DNA of 64,000 bases from Candidatus Saccharicenans subterraneus (GCA_003426165.1 QUAH01000009.1:1-64000), one strand, 5' to 3'; shown: positions 7,961-17,285, numbered from the stretch's first letter. The notes: a model not told the origin generated them from the sequence alone. Translations and numbers: made by a program.

Positions 7961-8566
7961 ATGATATACGTGATTTCCGGACCGTCGGGTTGCGGCAAAT
8001 CGACCCTGATCAAGAACCTGATGGCCTGCCTGCCGGGTCTGCAGTTTTCCGTTTCTCACACCACCAGGCCCAGGAGGCCGGACGAGGTCGAAGGACGGGA
8101 CTATTATTTCATCGGCCGGGAAAAGTTTGAGGAAATGAGGGAAGGCGGTGCTTTCCTGGAATGGGCCGAAGTCCACGGTTACCTTTACGGGACTTCCCTG
8201 GCCGAGGTGAATGAGAAGAGCCGGCAGGGCGACCTGATCCTGGACATCGATGTCCAGGGTGCCCACCAGGTTAAGAAAAAGCTGGACGAGGCCAGGTTCG
8301 TGTTCGTGGTGCCCCCTTCTTACCCGGAGCTGGAGAAAAGGCTGAAGCAGAGGCAGACCGATACGCCCGAGGCCGTGGCCATTCGGCTGAAGAATGCCCG
8401 ACGGGAAATCCTGGAATCGAGCATTTTCGACTACTTGGTGATAAACGGCGACCTCAACCAGGCCCTGGAAGAATTGAAGGCCATCGTCCTGGCCCACCGC
8501 TGCCTGTTCCAGCGGCGGCAGAAGGAATTCCGGGAAATATTGAAGAGCTTTAAGTCCTGGCCCTGA
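7961..8566 (+). CDS. gmk: guanylate kinase
   Basis: Phosphorylates GMP to GDP with ATP in the cytoplasm. The 201 residues carry the P-loop GPSGCGKST at 7-15, the GMP-binding TTRPRRPDEVEGRDYYF segment near 35-51, and the FLEWAEVHGYLYGT region, all at normal positions for the usual length of about 200. It follows yicC by 46 bp and is followed by coaBC after 18 bp. The small rpoZ gene that commonly lies between gmk and coaBC is missing. Confidence 0.96.
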   Translation: MIYVISGPSGCGKSTLIKNLMACLPGLQFSVSHTTRPRRPDEVEGRDYYFIGREKFEEMREGGAFLEWAEVHGYLYGTSLAEVNEKSRQGDLILDIDVQGAHQVKKKLDEARFVFVVPPSYPELEKRLKQRQTDTPEAVAIRLKNARREILESSIFDYLVINGDLNQALEELKAIVLAHRCLFQRRQKEFREILKSFKSWP

Positions 8567-8584
8567 CCGGGGAAAGGTGGAGCG

Positions 8585-9784
8585 ATGAAAAAAGTAGCCC
8601 TTGGCGTCAGTTCCTCCATAAGCATCTACAAGGCCTGCGAGGTAATCCGGCTGTTCCAGTCGGAGGGTCTCGGGGTCCGGGTGATCATGACCGAGAAGGC
8701 CACCCGCTTCATCCAGCCCTACCTGTTCACCTCGCTGACCGGCGAGAGAACCATCGTCGAACTTTTTGACGACCAGCAGCGACCGATCGAACACATCTCT
8801 CTGGTGGACGAAATATCGCTGCTGCTCATCGCCCCGGCCACGGCCAACATCATCGGCAAGCTGGCCTCCGGTGTGGCCGACGATTTCCTTTCAACTTTCT
8901 ACCTGGCGGTCAAGTGCCCGGTGCTGGTGGCCCCGGCCATGAATGAAGCCATGTTTCTCCATCCTCAAACTCAGGAAAACATCCGGAAATTGAAAGCCCA
9001 CGGCGTGGAATTTGTCGAACCCGACACCGGCTACCTGGCCTGCGGCAAGAAAGGCCCGGGCCGGCTGGCTTCGCCCGAGACCATCGTTCACCACGGTCTC
9101 AGGCTCATCAAGAGCCGCGAGCCCTTTCGCGATAAAGTCTTCCTGGTGACGGCCGGTCCCACCCGGGAATTCCTGGACCCGGTTCGTTTTGTCAGCAATC
9201 CCTCCTCGGGCAAAATGGGCTACGAGCTGGCCCGTGAAGCCTGGCAGCTGGGGGCCGAAGTCATCCTGGTTTCCGGGCCGACCGGTCTGGAAGCCCCGGC
9301 CGGTGTCTACCTGGAAAGGGTGAACACGGCCGAGGAGATGAGGGAGGCGGTCCGCAAGCATTATTCCCGGGCCGACGTGGTGCTGATGGCCGCGGCCGTG
9401 GCCGATTTCCGGTTCAAGAAAACGTTGCCCGAAAAAGCCAGGAAAGCCGAAATTGGACAGTCCCTTCAAATCGAACCCACCCCCGATATCCTGGAGGAGC
9501 TGGAGCGGCAGAAGCAACGGCAGTTGCTGGTCGGATTTGCCGCTGAAACCGGCCGGCTGGGGGAGAGGGCGGCTGAAAAAATGAAGAAGAAAAAGGTCGA
9601 CCTGATGGTCGGCAACGATGTGTCCGGGCCCGGGGTCGGTTTTGCCAGCGACGAAAACGAGGTGGTGCTGTTCTGGCCGGACGGCCGTTCCAGGAAAATT
9701 CCCCGGATGAGCAAGAGAAAAATTAGCCAGGAAATAATGGCCGAGATAGAGGTTCTCTTAAATGAACGAAAAGGAAAAGATTGA
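8585..9784 (+). CDS. coaBC: bifunctional phosphopantothenoylcysteine decarboxylase / synthetase
   Basis: Catalyses two steps of coenzyme A synthesis. The N-terminal flavin-dependent CoaC half (about 1-180) shows [16 protein letters not shown], the EHISLV histidine, PAMNEAMF and [11 protein letters not shown] with the catalytic Cys. The C-terminal CoaB half starts at [25 protein letters not shown] and continues to [15 protein letters not shown]. The 399-residue length is normal. AAAGGTGGAG precedes the ATG. Its 3' end overlaps the glycosylase gene by 23 bp. With coaD at 18.4 kb, two CoA steps are encoded in this window, in separate operons. Confidence 0.96.
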   Translation: MKKVALGVSSSISIYKACEVIRLFQSEGLGVRVIMTEKATRFIQPYLFTSLTGERTIVELFDDQQRPIEHISLVDEISLLLIAPATANIIGKLASGVADDFLSTFYLAVKCPVLVAPAMNEAMFLHPQTQENIRKLKAHGVEFVEPDTGYLACGKKGPGRLASPETIVHHGLRLIKSREPFRDKVFLVTAGPTREFLDPVRFVSNPSSGKMGYELAREAWQLGAEVILVSGPTGLEAPAGVYLERVNTAEEMREAVRKHYSRADVVLMAAAVADFRFKKTLPEKARKAEIGQSLQIEPTPDILEELERQKQRQLLVGFAAETGRLGERAAEKMKKKKVDLMVGNDVSGPGVGFASDENEVVLFWPDGRSRKIPRMSKRKISQEIMAEIEVLLNERKGKD

Positions 9785-10502
9785 TAGTCGGCAAGAGTTG
9801 AAGGCCCGGCTGGAGTTCTTCCGCGACCTGGGAGTTGAGTTCCTGGTGAGCCCTAGAAAGAAGGCCGGGAAGAGCCAGACGGCTGCGGTCGAGAGCCCGC
9901 TGCTGATAGCCGGAGGCTTTTCTGGTGGGCCGGCCACTGCCGACAGTGAAGAGTGGGAGCGGCTGATCCGCAAGATCATGTCCTGCCAGGCCTGCCCCCT
10001 TTTTAAGGGCAGGACCCAGGCCGTGCCCGGTGAGGGGAACCGGCAGGCCAAATTAATGTTTGTGGGCGAGGCCCCGGGCCGGGATGAAGACCTGCAGGGC
10101 AGGCCGTTTGTCGGCCGGGCCGGGCAGCTCCTGACCAAGATTATCCAGGCCATGGGTTTCAGCCGGGACCAGGTCTACATTGCCAATGTCATCAAATGCC
10201 GGCCACCTGAAAACCGCACGCCGCGGCCGGACGAGGTCAAAGCCTGCTCGCCCTACCTCCTCCGGCAGATAGAGCTGATCAAGCCCAGGGTCATAGTGGC
10301 CCTGGGGAAGGTGGCCACCGATTTCCTTCTTCAGAGCCCGAAAAGCATGTCCGAGCTGCGCGGGAACTTCGGCGAGTTCCAGGGCATCCCGGTCATGCCG
10401 ACCTTCCATCCTTCTTACCTCGTCCGGAATGAGGGAAACAAAGAGATCAAGAAAATGGTCTGGGAAGACATGAAGAAAGTCCTCAAGCTGCTTGAATCCT
10501 GA
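9762..10502 (+). CDS. family 4 uracil-DNA glycosylase (4Fe-4S)
   Basis: Removes uracil from DNA. The 246-residue protein has a low-complexity N-terminal 70 residues, then the family 4 core: CQACPLF with two iron-sulfur cysteines, GEAPGRDEDLQGRPFVGRAGQLL (uracil pocket), VIKCRPPENRTP and ACSPYL supplying the other two cysteines, and HPSYL near the end. Family 4 enzymes are frequent in thermophiles but not limited to them. The gene starts inside coaBC and its TGA shares one base with the priA ATG, so all three are likely co-translated. Confidence 0.93.
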   Translation: MNEKEKIDSRQELKARLEFFRDLGVEFLVSPRKKAGKSQTAAVESPLLIAGGFSGGPATADSEEWERLIRKIMSCQACPLFKGRTQAVPGEGNRQAKLMFVGEAPGRDEDLQGRPFVGRAGQLLTKIIQAMGFSRDQVYIANVIKCRPPENRTPRPDEVKACSPYLLRQIELIKPRVIVALGKVATDFLLQSPKSMSELRGNFGEFQGIPVMPTFHPSYLVRNEGNKEIKKMVWEDMKKVLKLLES

Positions 10503-12646
10503 TGTCCACTTATTGCGAGGTCCTTTTCCCGTTGCCGGTCTTTCAGACCTTTCTTTACCGTCTGCCGCCGGAGCTGGCCGGGAAGGTGCGGGTCGGTTCA
10601 AAAGTTGTTGCTCCCCTGGGCTCAAGGAAGCTCCCCGGCTACGTGCTGGAAGTAAAAGAACTGGCCCGGGAACCCGAGTTCAAGGTCAGAGAGATTATCT
10701 CCTGCCCTCCGGATTCTGTCACCCTGCCGGAGGTTATACTCAAATTGGCTTTGGAACTCTCCGAACGAAGCCTGACCGCCCCCGGTCTGTTGCTGGAGAT
10801 GGCCGAACCCCCGGCCGCCAGGGAAAAGCCCAGGCTCAGGTTGACCATCACTGAAAAGGGATTAAGGGAGCTGGTTTCCGGCCGGCTCAAGGGCCGCCGG
10901 GGACAGATATTGAGCCTGCTGGCCGAGCGCCAGTTAAGCCCGGTTTACATCAAGAGAAAACTGAAGCTCCGGGAGGTCAATTCCTACCTGAGAAGCCTGG
11001 GGCAGGAGGGCCTGCTGGAAATCAGGGAAAAGGTTACCAGGAAGAAGCCGACCCGGCCGGTTGGTGCCGATAATTCCCGCCAGCTGGTGCTGCCGGTCAG
11101 GCCGGAAGGTCTGCCAGAGGCAGGCCAGCCCCTGCTTGAAGGGCTGGAGTCCGGTCGGGGAGGGGCCTATTTGCTAACCGGTAGCCTGGACAGGAGGCTG
11201 CGCTTCCTCGAGAAAATCATGGATTACGCGGCCGGGCATTACGGGTTTGTCATTTTTCTGGTACCTGACATCCAGCGGCTGGAAAAATTGAGGCCGCTGG
11301 AAAAGGCCTTCGGCGGCCGGGCAGCTTTCTGGCACAGCCAGCTTCCGGATAAGGTCAGGAACAATGCCTGGAACCAGTTGGTCTCCGGCCGGTCCAGGAT
11401 TGTCTTCGGAACCAGGTCGGCTCTGTTTCTACCGGTACGGCCCGTATCATTGCTGGTCATCGATGAAGAGCATGACGACCTTTATTACCAGGCTGACGGG
11501 CCTTCGTTCGATGCCCGGGAAGCAGCCGAGGTCAGGTCCGGCTTGGAAAAGAGCCTGCTGATTTTCAGTTCAGCCTGCCCGAGGGTCAGCCAGTACCACC
11601 GTCACCGCCAGTCGGGGACCTTGATCGACCTGGGTGAACCTGAAGCACAACCCCGGGTCAGTTTTTACCAGAAGGATATAGCCAGGCTGTTGAAAAAGGA
11701 ACTGCGGGAAGAAATCTCGCCGTGCCTTGAGGCCGGCGGCCGCATTTTTTTCCTGGTCAACCGAAAGGGTTATGCCGGGTACCTGTTCTGCCCGGGCTGC
11801 GGTTATGTGGCCCGCTGTTCCAGTTGCCGGATTGCCCTTAACCTGCAGAAAAAAGACGGAGAGCTTAGCTGCAGTTATTGCGGGCTGGAAATGCCGGCTC
11901 CTGAAGAATGCCCGGTCTGTCGCCAGAAACTCCGGCCCGGGCGCATCCGCGGCAGCCAGTATTTGAAAGAGCAATTGCAGGTTACCTTCCCCGGCCAGCC
12001 GGTGGAGGTCCTGGAAGAGGGTGGGGGAGAAAAAGCTGCGGAAAAAAGCCTGAAGAGAATTGTTTCGGGGAAAAGCCGGCTGGTGGTCGGCACCGAATAT
12101 GCCCTGCGCCGGCTACCGTTGAATCATTTCTCGTTTCTGGTTCTGGTCAACCCCGAGACCAGCCTGAACCGGCCTGATTTCACGGCCTCAGAAAAGACGG
12201 TGGCTCTGGCCCGGGCCAGCCTGGAGTTGCTCAGGTCGGGAGAAGATTCCATGGCGGCAACGGTAACTGCCGGACCTCCGTCCGAAGTGCTGGTCCAGGC
12301 CCTGTCCGGTGATTATCCTGGTTTCTTCGAGAGGGAAATCGATTACCGCCGACTGCTTAACTATCCGCCGTTCAGTTTCCTGGTCGAGGTCGGACTGGAC
12401 AGCCGGTCGCTGCGGGGGGCTGGCCGTTCCTCCCGGCTGCTGCTGGAACATCTCGGCAGGGATTTCCCCGGCCTGGAACTGCTGGGACCGAAAGTTTCGA
12501 GAAAAGCCTGGCGGAAGGAGCAGCGGGAAGTGAGGTTGATGGTCAGGCTGTCTCAGGAAACCGAGGTGGAAGAACTTCTCTCTTACCTGAAGAAATTCCG
12601 GATGGAAAAACCATCCACCCGCCTCTGGGTTCGAGTCTGGCGATAA
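10502..12646 (+). CDS. priA: PriA-like primosomal protein with a degenerate helicase motor
   Basis: PriA restarts stalled replication forks. The 714-residue length, the N-terminal 3'-DNA-binding domain (CEVLFPLPVFQTFLYRLP, GSKVVAPLGSRKLPGYVLEV) and all eight zinc cysteines (CPGC, CSSC, CSYC, CPVC) are present, as are GTRSALF and DEEHDDLYYQ. But the expected GxTGSGKT P-loop reads TGSLDRRLR, the GTQ/KGhDF block reads GTEYALRRLPLNHF, and the expected QVAGRAGR arginine-finger motif reads ARASLELLRSGE. ATP hydrolysis is therefore doubtful; the protein may act as a DNA-binding scaffold, as proposed for helicase-dead PriA of actinobacteria. Convergent with the pil lipoprotein gene, 26 bp apart. Confidence 0.9.
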   Translation: MSTYCEVLFPLPVFQTFLYRLPPELAGKVRVGSKVVAPLGSRKLPGYVLEVKELAREPEFKVREIISCPPDSVTLPEVILKLALELSERSLTAPGLLLEMAEPPAAREKPRLRLTITEKGLRELVSGRLKGRRGQILSLLAERQLSPVYIKRKLKLREVNSYLRSLGQEGLLEIREKVTRKKPTRPVGADNSRQLVLPVRPEGLPEAGQPLLEGLESGRGGAYLLTGSLDRRLRFLEKIMDYAAGHYGFVIFLVPDIQRLEKLRPLEKAFGGRAAFWHSQLPDKVRNNAWNQLVSGRSRIVFGTRSALFLPVRPVSLLVIDEEHDDLYYQADGPSFDAREAAEVRSGLEKSLLIFSSACPRVSQYHRHRQSGTLIDLGEPEAQPRVSFYQKDIARLLKKELREEISPCLEAGGRIFFLVNRKGYAGYLFCPGCGYVARCSSCRIALNLQKKDGELSCSYCGLEMPAPEECPVCRQKLRPGRIRGSQYLKEQLQVTFPGQPVEVLEEGGGEKAAEKSLKRIVSGKSRLVVGTEYALRRLPLNHFSFLVLVNPETSLNRPDFTASEKTVALARASLELLRSGEDSMAATVTAGPPSEVLVQALSGDYPGFFEREIDYRRLLNYPPFSFLVEVGLDSRSLRGAGRSSRLLLEHLGRDFPGLELLGPKVSRKAWRKEQREVRLMVRLSQETEVEELLSYLKKFRMEKPSTRLWVRVWR

Positions 12647-12672
12647 GTTCGGCCGGGACTGCTTATTCTCTT

Positions 12673-13260
12673 CTACTGCTGGTCAATATAATCGGCGAAG
12701 CGAACAGTGATCTGGCCGGTCTGCTTCACCTGCCGGTTTCTCAGGTCATGGCCGATCAGTTCAATCCTGGCGGTACATTCCAGCATGCCGGTCGGATTGC
12801 CAACCAGGGCGGCCAGAGGAGGCTGAGTCTTGGCTACATCCCTGACGATCAGCAAGGGAATGCTGACCGAAGAACCCACCGGCACCAGGGTGGACATGGT
12901 GCCCTCAAAATGATAGGGGACATCTGTCCCTTCGCCGGTGGCCCCGTCACTGCGGGTGTAGGTCACGATATAGTTAGTGATCATGACATCACTGTACTGG
13001 GAAATGCCCATGACCGGGTTGGGGTCCAGTGTGGCCGCCCGCACGGTCAGGTTCACAAAATCGGAATAGACCACGCCGTTGGTGATGACATCCGAAAAGA
13101 CCACGGTGGAATCGTTGCCCTGGGTGTCCTTGCCGATTATGCTTTCTATGATCAGAAAGCTCCCAGAGTTGGTTCCCCTTTCCACCGGGTTGCAGGAAAA
13201 TAGAACCAGGGCCAGCACCAGGACCGATATTATCTTAAGGCCGGAGATGATTTTCTTCAT
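12673..13260 (-). CDS. lipoprotein encoded behind pilQ
   Basis: The 195-residue product begins with a basic N-terminus, a hydrophobic helix and a lipobox VLFSC near residue 23, so it should be lipidated and carried to the periplasmic face. The rest is beta-rich with no family I recognise; it includes VIIGKDTQ-like and TYTRSDGA segments and ends with RFADYIDQQ. It starts 19 bp after pilQ, the last of the pilus genes. A role as pilotin or accessory for the PilQ secretin is an inference from position only. Confidence 0.75.
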   Translation of the reverse strand: MKKIISGLKIISVLVLALVLFSCNPVERGTNSGSFLIIESIIGKDTQGNDSTVVFSDVITNGVVYSDFVNLTVRAATLDPNPVMGISQYSDVMITNYIVTYTRSDGATGEGTDVPYHFEGTMSTLVPVGSSVSIPLLIVRDVAKTQPPLAALVGNPTGMLECTARIELIGHDLRNRQVKQTGQITVRFADYIDQQ

Positions 13261-13279
13261 GGCTTCCTTCTCCTCTCGC

Positions 13280-15568
13280 TTATTTGATTATCCTTGGAGT
13301 TATAAATATCAACAGTTCCCTGTTCTGCTTGGTCCGGGCAAAGGACCTGAACAGAGTTCCCAGGACAGGGATACTGTGCAGGTAGGGAACGCGTTCTCTG
13401 GTGATTGAATCTTCTGTCCGGTAGATTCCACCGATGACCGTGGTACCGCCGTCGGGGACCATGACCGTGGTCTTGGCGCTCTGGGTGGTGATGGGCGGGA
13501 TGCCGTTGACCAGGTTGGCGAAATCGGCTGCGTTGTTCTGAATTTCGATGTTCATGATGATGGTGCCCTCGGCCGTGATCTGGGGAGTGGCCCGCAGTTC
13601 CAGGGCGGCGTTGACGTACCTGGTGGTCACGGTGAAGTTGGCCACGGTCTGGACGGGAATCTGGCGGCCCTGAACGATTTCGGCGGCCTGGTTGTTCTGG
13701 GTGGTCACCTTGGGAGAAGATATGATGCGGCCGTTACCCGAAGTTTCCAGGGCGGACAGGGCCACATCCAGCCTGAAGGTATCGAGCACGTTGGCAAAGG
13801 AGAAGCCCACGGCGGTGTTGAAGGCCGGGGCCGGCAGGTTGATGGCATAGCCACCCAGCGGACCGCCGATACCCTTGGTCACTATGCCCTGGGGAATCAT
13901 GGCTCCATCGGCCAGAATCTTGTTGGGGAAGGAAATGGCGGTCTGGTTGCCGTAGAAGGGGTCGATCACGCCCTTGTAGCCCCACTGGATGCCCAGGTTC
14001 CGGATGAAGGTGGAGGTGGCCTCAACGATTCTGGCTTCTATTGAAACCTGGGGAGTGGGTGTATCCAGGACAGAGATTAACTTGTCCAGCAGCTCCATCC
14101 TGTCCCTGACCTCGCTGATGATCAGGGTGTTGGTCCGTTCATCGATTACGATTTCTCCGCTCTTGGACAACCGGCTCTTGAGCAGGCTCTGCACGTCCCT
14201 GGCCTTAGAATAGGACAGGGTCACGGTCTTGACCTGGATGGGGCCGGCCAGTTCCTTGCTTTCTTTAAGCCTTCTTAAATCCTCATCTTCCCGGGACAGA
14301 GTGCTCATGGGGGCGATGCGCAGCACGTTGCCTTCAATGACCTTGCCCATCCTGTTCTGGCGCAGGACAATTTCCAGGGCCTGGTCCCAGGGAACTTCCT
14401 GGAGGTTACATGTAACATTGCCCCTGACCTCGGGGTCGAAAATCACGTTCAGGCCGGCAAAGTCGGCCAGGAAGAGCACCACGTCGCGCAGGTCGGCATC
14501 CTTGAATTTCAGGCTGATCAGCTCTCCCGAATATTTATCTTCAGCGGCCTGGATGACCCGGGGTTTGAACTGGTCTTTTTCCTGGGCCTGGGGTTTGGCC
14601 GCCTTGGGCTCTGGTTCTGCCTTGCTTTCAGCAGGTGCCGGTTCAGTTTTTACCGGCTGTATTTCGGTCTTTTCCTCAACTTTTATGGCCGGCTTCTTGT
14701 TGCTTTGGTCTTCCGGAGCGGGCATGGCGTTGGCCAGGGCGGTCTTGACCGGCTCGGTCTTCTTAACCGGTTCGGCCGGCTTCTCAGCCACTACCACCGC
14801 CTCGGGCGAATAGAAGGAAATCTGGAGGCCGCGGGGCGTGGAGTCGAGAGAATACCAGCCGGCATCCTTCAGGTCAAAGACCAGCCTGGTGATGGGGCAG
14901 GGGTCGCCAGCCTTGAACTGGGCCACCCTGACCTTCTCCACGTTGGCCCGGCCCACCTGGTAGGACTGGCTGGGTCTGGGGAAGCTGGTGTTGAGCAGGT
15001 CCACCACCAGCCGGCTGGGGTTCTCCAGGGCAAAAGTCTGAAGCGGGGCCTCGCCGGTCAGGTTGATCAAGAAGCTGACCTTATCGGCCTCGCTTTTCAC
15101 ATTAAGGTCGGCGAAACTGACCTGATTTTCGGGTCGGATCAGGGCCGTCATGGCCGGGTCGATCTGGTAGGAGGCAGCCCTCAGGAACTCGTTAAATTCC
15201 AGGACGGTCTGGCTGCCTTCAACCAGCAGTCGGAAGGGGACCTTATCTTTTAACTGCATCTGGATTCTCAGGTTTTCTCCGAGCGGTTCCACCCGGATGT
15301 TCCTGACCAGGCGGCTGCCCGGTTCCATGGTGGCCGGCAGCTCAACCGGCCTGGCCTTGACCAGTTCCATCGACAGCACCGGGGGAGTTTCGGAAACGTA
15401 GCTCAACCCCTTAACCTGGATTGGGCTATCAGCTGTAAGGATGACCCTGGTTGAGAGCAAGCCCGGCTTGACCTCAATCTTGCTCAGCACGGCAGCCTGG
15501 ACCAGGAAAGCCGAAACCAGGATAAGATTTATCGTTGCCAGAATAAGCCAACAAACTTTCCTTTTCAT
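13280..15568 (-). CDS. pilQ: type IV pilus secretin PilQ
   Basis: Forms the outer-membrane channel through which the pilus exits. The 762-residue protein has a signal peptide (about 1-25), two AMIN-type beta domains binding peptidoglycan or PilP (about 30-260), a Pro/Glu/Lys-rich linker, an STN/N0 domain (LRDVVLFLADFAGLNVIFDP), the N1 domain, and the secretin barrel with VSIEARIVEA, VPDGGTTVIGGIYR and the closing RELLIFITPRIIK. The ATG at 15568 is chosen because GGAGGAGCG lies at proper distance and a clean signal peptide follows; an upstream in-frame start at 15601 would overlap pilP. Confidence 0.95.
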   Translation of the reverse strand: MKRKVCWLILATINLILVSAFLVQAAVLSKIEVKPGLLSTRVILTADSPIQVKGLSYVSETPPVLSMELVKARPVELPATMEPGSRLVRNIRVEPLGENLRIQMQLKDKVPFRLLVEGSQTVLEFNEFLRAASYQIDPAMTALIRPENQVSFADLNVKSEADKVSFLINLTGEAPLQTFALENPSRLVVDLLNTSFPRPSQSYQVGRANVEKVRVAQFKAGDPCPITRLVFDLKDAGWYSLDSTPRGLQISFYSPEAVVVAEKPAEPVKKTEPVKTALANAMPAPEDQSNKKPAIKVEEKTEIQPVKTEPAPAESKAEPEPKAAKPQAQEKDQFKPRVIQAAEDKYSGELISLKFKDADLRDVVLFLADFAGLNVIFDPEVRGNVTCNLQEVPWDQALEIVLRQNRMGKVIEGNVLRIAPMSTLSREDEDLRRLKESKELAGPIQVKTVTLSYSKARDVQSLLKSRLSKSGEIVIDERTNTLIISEVRDRMELLDKLISVLDTPTPQVSIEARIVEATSTFIRNLGIQWGYKGVIDPFYGNQTAISFPNKILADGAMIPQGIVTKGIGGPLGGYAINLPAPAFNTAVGFSFANVLDTFRLDVALSALETSGNGRIISSPKVTTQNNQAAEIVQGRQIPVQTVANFTVTTRYVNAALELRATPQITAEGTIIMNIEIQNNAADFANLVNGIPPITTQSAKTTVMVPDGGTTVIGGIYRTEDSITRERVPYLHSIPVLGTLFRSFARTKQNRELLIFITPRIIK

Positions 15569-15569
15569 G

Positions 15570-16064
15570 TTAACGCTCCTCCGGATTGATTTCTTTAACA
15601 ACGTCTCTGGGCCTCATCAGGGGGATGCCCCTTTCGTGGGTCTTGCGGAAGACCACCTGCGAGGCGCTGATGGAATAGACATAGCCATCGGCCAGTCTAT
15701 CTCCGATTTTCAGGAAGTAGGGGAATTCCTGGGGTCCAGAAACTATGGCCACGAAACTCTTGGGAGTCTTGACGATGCCCACCAGGGTGGCATTATCTAT
15801 GGTTAACTGCCCTTCGGCCACGGTGGTTTTACCTCCGCCCTTTCCGGGACCGATCAGGTCCTTGAACGGGTCCCGGCGTCCGCCCGGGTTATAGGAGGCG
15901 CGGGGCGGTAGGGTGCTCAGGGCCTGCTGCGGGGAAATTATGGTCTCCTGCTGTTGCTCCTGTTGTTGCCCGGTCTGCTGAACTTCCTGGCCAGAGACCG
16001 GAGTCAGCCAACCGGAAATCCCTGCTATCAATAAGGCCAGTACCAGAATGCTTATCTTTCTCAT
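15570..16064 (-). CDS. pilP: type IV pilus assembly lipoprotein-like PilP
   Basis: Links the inner-membrane PilMNO complex to the PilQ secretin. The 164-residue protein has an N-terminal hydrophobic signal, a Gln-rich spacer (QQTGQQQEQQQE near 30-40), the conserved RRDPF motif near 63-67 and the C-terminal beta domain (LVGIVKTPKSFVAIV, YFLKIGDRL). No lipobox Cys is visible, unlike many PilP proteins, so it may be anchored by the uncleaved helix or be soluble in the periplasm. One base separates it from pilO, one from pilQ. Confidence 0.9.
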   Translation of the reverse strand: MRKISILVLALLIAGISGWLTPVSGQEVQQTGQQQEQQQETIISPQQALSTLPPRASYNPGGRRDPFKDLIGPGKGGGKTTVAEGQLTIDNATLVGIVKTPKSFVAIVSGPQEFPYFLKIGDRLADGYVYSISASQVVFRKTHERGIPLMRPRDVVKEINPEER

Positions 16065-16065
16065 G

Positions 16066-16650
16066 TTATTTCCTCGGCTGTTGCTGCCCGGCCGGGGTCT
16101 TGGCCGGTTGAGGCTGTTCTTCCAGAAAGTAATAGGTGGTGGTTACAAACTTGGCGCCTATGGTCAGAGTCTCGGTCTGGTTGTTCAGGGCGCTGATGCT
16201 GAAGTTGTTGACGTTGAACAGCCTGGCAAAATTGCTCAATTTATCGAAGAAAATCCCCAGGTTGTGATAGGTGCCGGAGACCTCAATGTTGATCGGCCAC
16301 TCGGCGTAAAATTCCTTCTTGATTTCACCCCGGGGCTGAAACTTCAGGACATTGAGCCGTGAATCGTAGGCCAGCTGCTGGATGCGCCTCAGAATTTCGG
16401 CTATTTCTTTCTGCTGGGGGATGATCTGCTCCAGGTCTTTGAGGGTGGCATTCAGCACCACCAGCTCCGCCTCGATTTTGTCCAGTTCTTTCTTCTTTTC
16501 CTTCAAGACCTGGACTTCTTTTTCCAGCTTTTCCCGCTGCTGCCGCAGGTCCTGGATCTGTTCGTTGCGCGGTTTGAAGTAGAAAAAGAAGGCCAGGGCG
16601 AAGATAACTATGGCCAGTATTAGGTATCCATACCAGGGCCAGTTTCTCAT
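16066..16650 (-). CDS. pilO: type IV pilus inner-membrane protein PilO
   Basis: Partner of PilN in the alignment complex that spans the periplasm. The 194 residues show a short cytoplasmic start, one transmembrane helix at about 7-25, a long coiled coil (about 30-80, LRQQREKLEKEVQVLKEKKKEL) and a ferredoxin-like C-terminal domain containing GTYHNLGIFFDKLSNFARL, a PilO hallmark. The C-terminus is Pro/Gln-rich. Order and spacing (3 bp after pilN, 1 bp before pilP) are those of the standard pilMNOPQ operon. Confidence 0.93.
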   Translation of the reverse strand: MRNWPWYGYLILAIVIFALAFFFYFKPRNEQIQDLRQQREKLEKEVQVLKEKKKELDKIEAELVVLNATLKDLEQIIPQQKEIAEILRRIQQLAYDSRLNVLKFQPRGEIKKEFYAEWPINIEVSGTYHNLGIFFDKLSNFARLFNVNNFSISALNNQTETLTIGAKFVTTTYYFLEEQPQPAKTPAGQQQPRK

Positions 16651-16652
16651 GG

Positions 16653-17285
16653 CTATCTCCTTCTCGTGGTCTGGGGAGTGGGTTTGGGCTTGGCCGGTTG
16701 CGGTTGTTCAACCTGGGGCTTCTTCACCGGGACGGTCATGTCAAATTCCAGGTAGACCACCCCTCCCTGGGTTTTCTGGGTTGAGACGATCAGGTTGACC
16801 TGCCCGAAGGTCTCGCTGCGCTGCAGGTTGGTGATGAAATCAGCAATCAAATTGTTAGAAATGGCCTCGCCCTTGATCTTCAGGGTCTGCCCGTCGAAGC
16901 TGGCGTCTTTCAGCCAGACATAGTCAGGTATCCGGCGGTTGATCTCATCCATTATCCTGACGGCAATATCCTGGTTGGCCTTCAGCTGTCTGATCAGGTT
17001 GATCTTCATCTCCAGGTTGGCCTTTTGCAGCTTGACCTCCTCCAGCTTGGCCACCACGTACTGCAGCTGGTTCTTTTCCTGCTGGGCCTGGGCAATCAGC
17101 TGCTTCTCCTTCTGGATCTGCCAGTGCTGGTAAAAGTAGTAGCCGGCCAGGCTGACCAGCAGCAGCAGAAAGATGATGGTGCCGAGGCTGGCTCTCTTCC
17201 TTTCCTTCGCAACCTTAGGTAAACCTGGCTTTTCAGGTTCCCTGGCTTCCTTGGCTTCCGGTTTTAATAAGTTAATCCTGATCAT
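16653..17285 (-). CDS. pilN: type IV pilus inner-membrane protein PilN
   Basis: Binds cytoplasmic PilM through its N-terminus and pairs with PilO in the periplasm. The 210 residues start MIRINLLKPEAKE, the PilM-binding INLLP-type motif, followed by a transmembrane helix (about 33-52), a coiled coil (about 55-100) and a ferredoxin-like fold with VWLKDASFDGQTLKIKGEA. A Pro/Lys/Gln-rich tail ends in basic residues. It lies 3 bp after pilM. Confidence 0.94.
   Translation of the reverse strand: MIRINLLKPEAKEAREPEKPGLPKVAKERKRASLGTIIFLLLLVSLAGYYFYQHWQIQKEKQLIAQAQQEKNQLQYVVAKLEEVKLQKANLEMKINLIRQLKANQDIAVRIMDEINRRIPDYVWLKDASFDGQTLKIKGEAISNNLIADFITNLQRSETFGQVNLIVSTQKTQGGVVYLEFDMTVPVKKPQVEQPQPAKPKPTPQTTRRR

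Noticed and set aside
6997-8013. 338-codon minus-strand frame across yicC and the gmk start
   Set aside because: Crosses two certain genes, Leu/Gln/Pro-rich composition of an antisense shadow, no motif.
15940-15990. Gln-codon repeat in pilP as a possible frameshift or tandem-repeat array
   Set aside because: Reading frame is kept on both sides and a Gln-rich spacer after the signal is normal for such periplasmic proteins.
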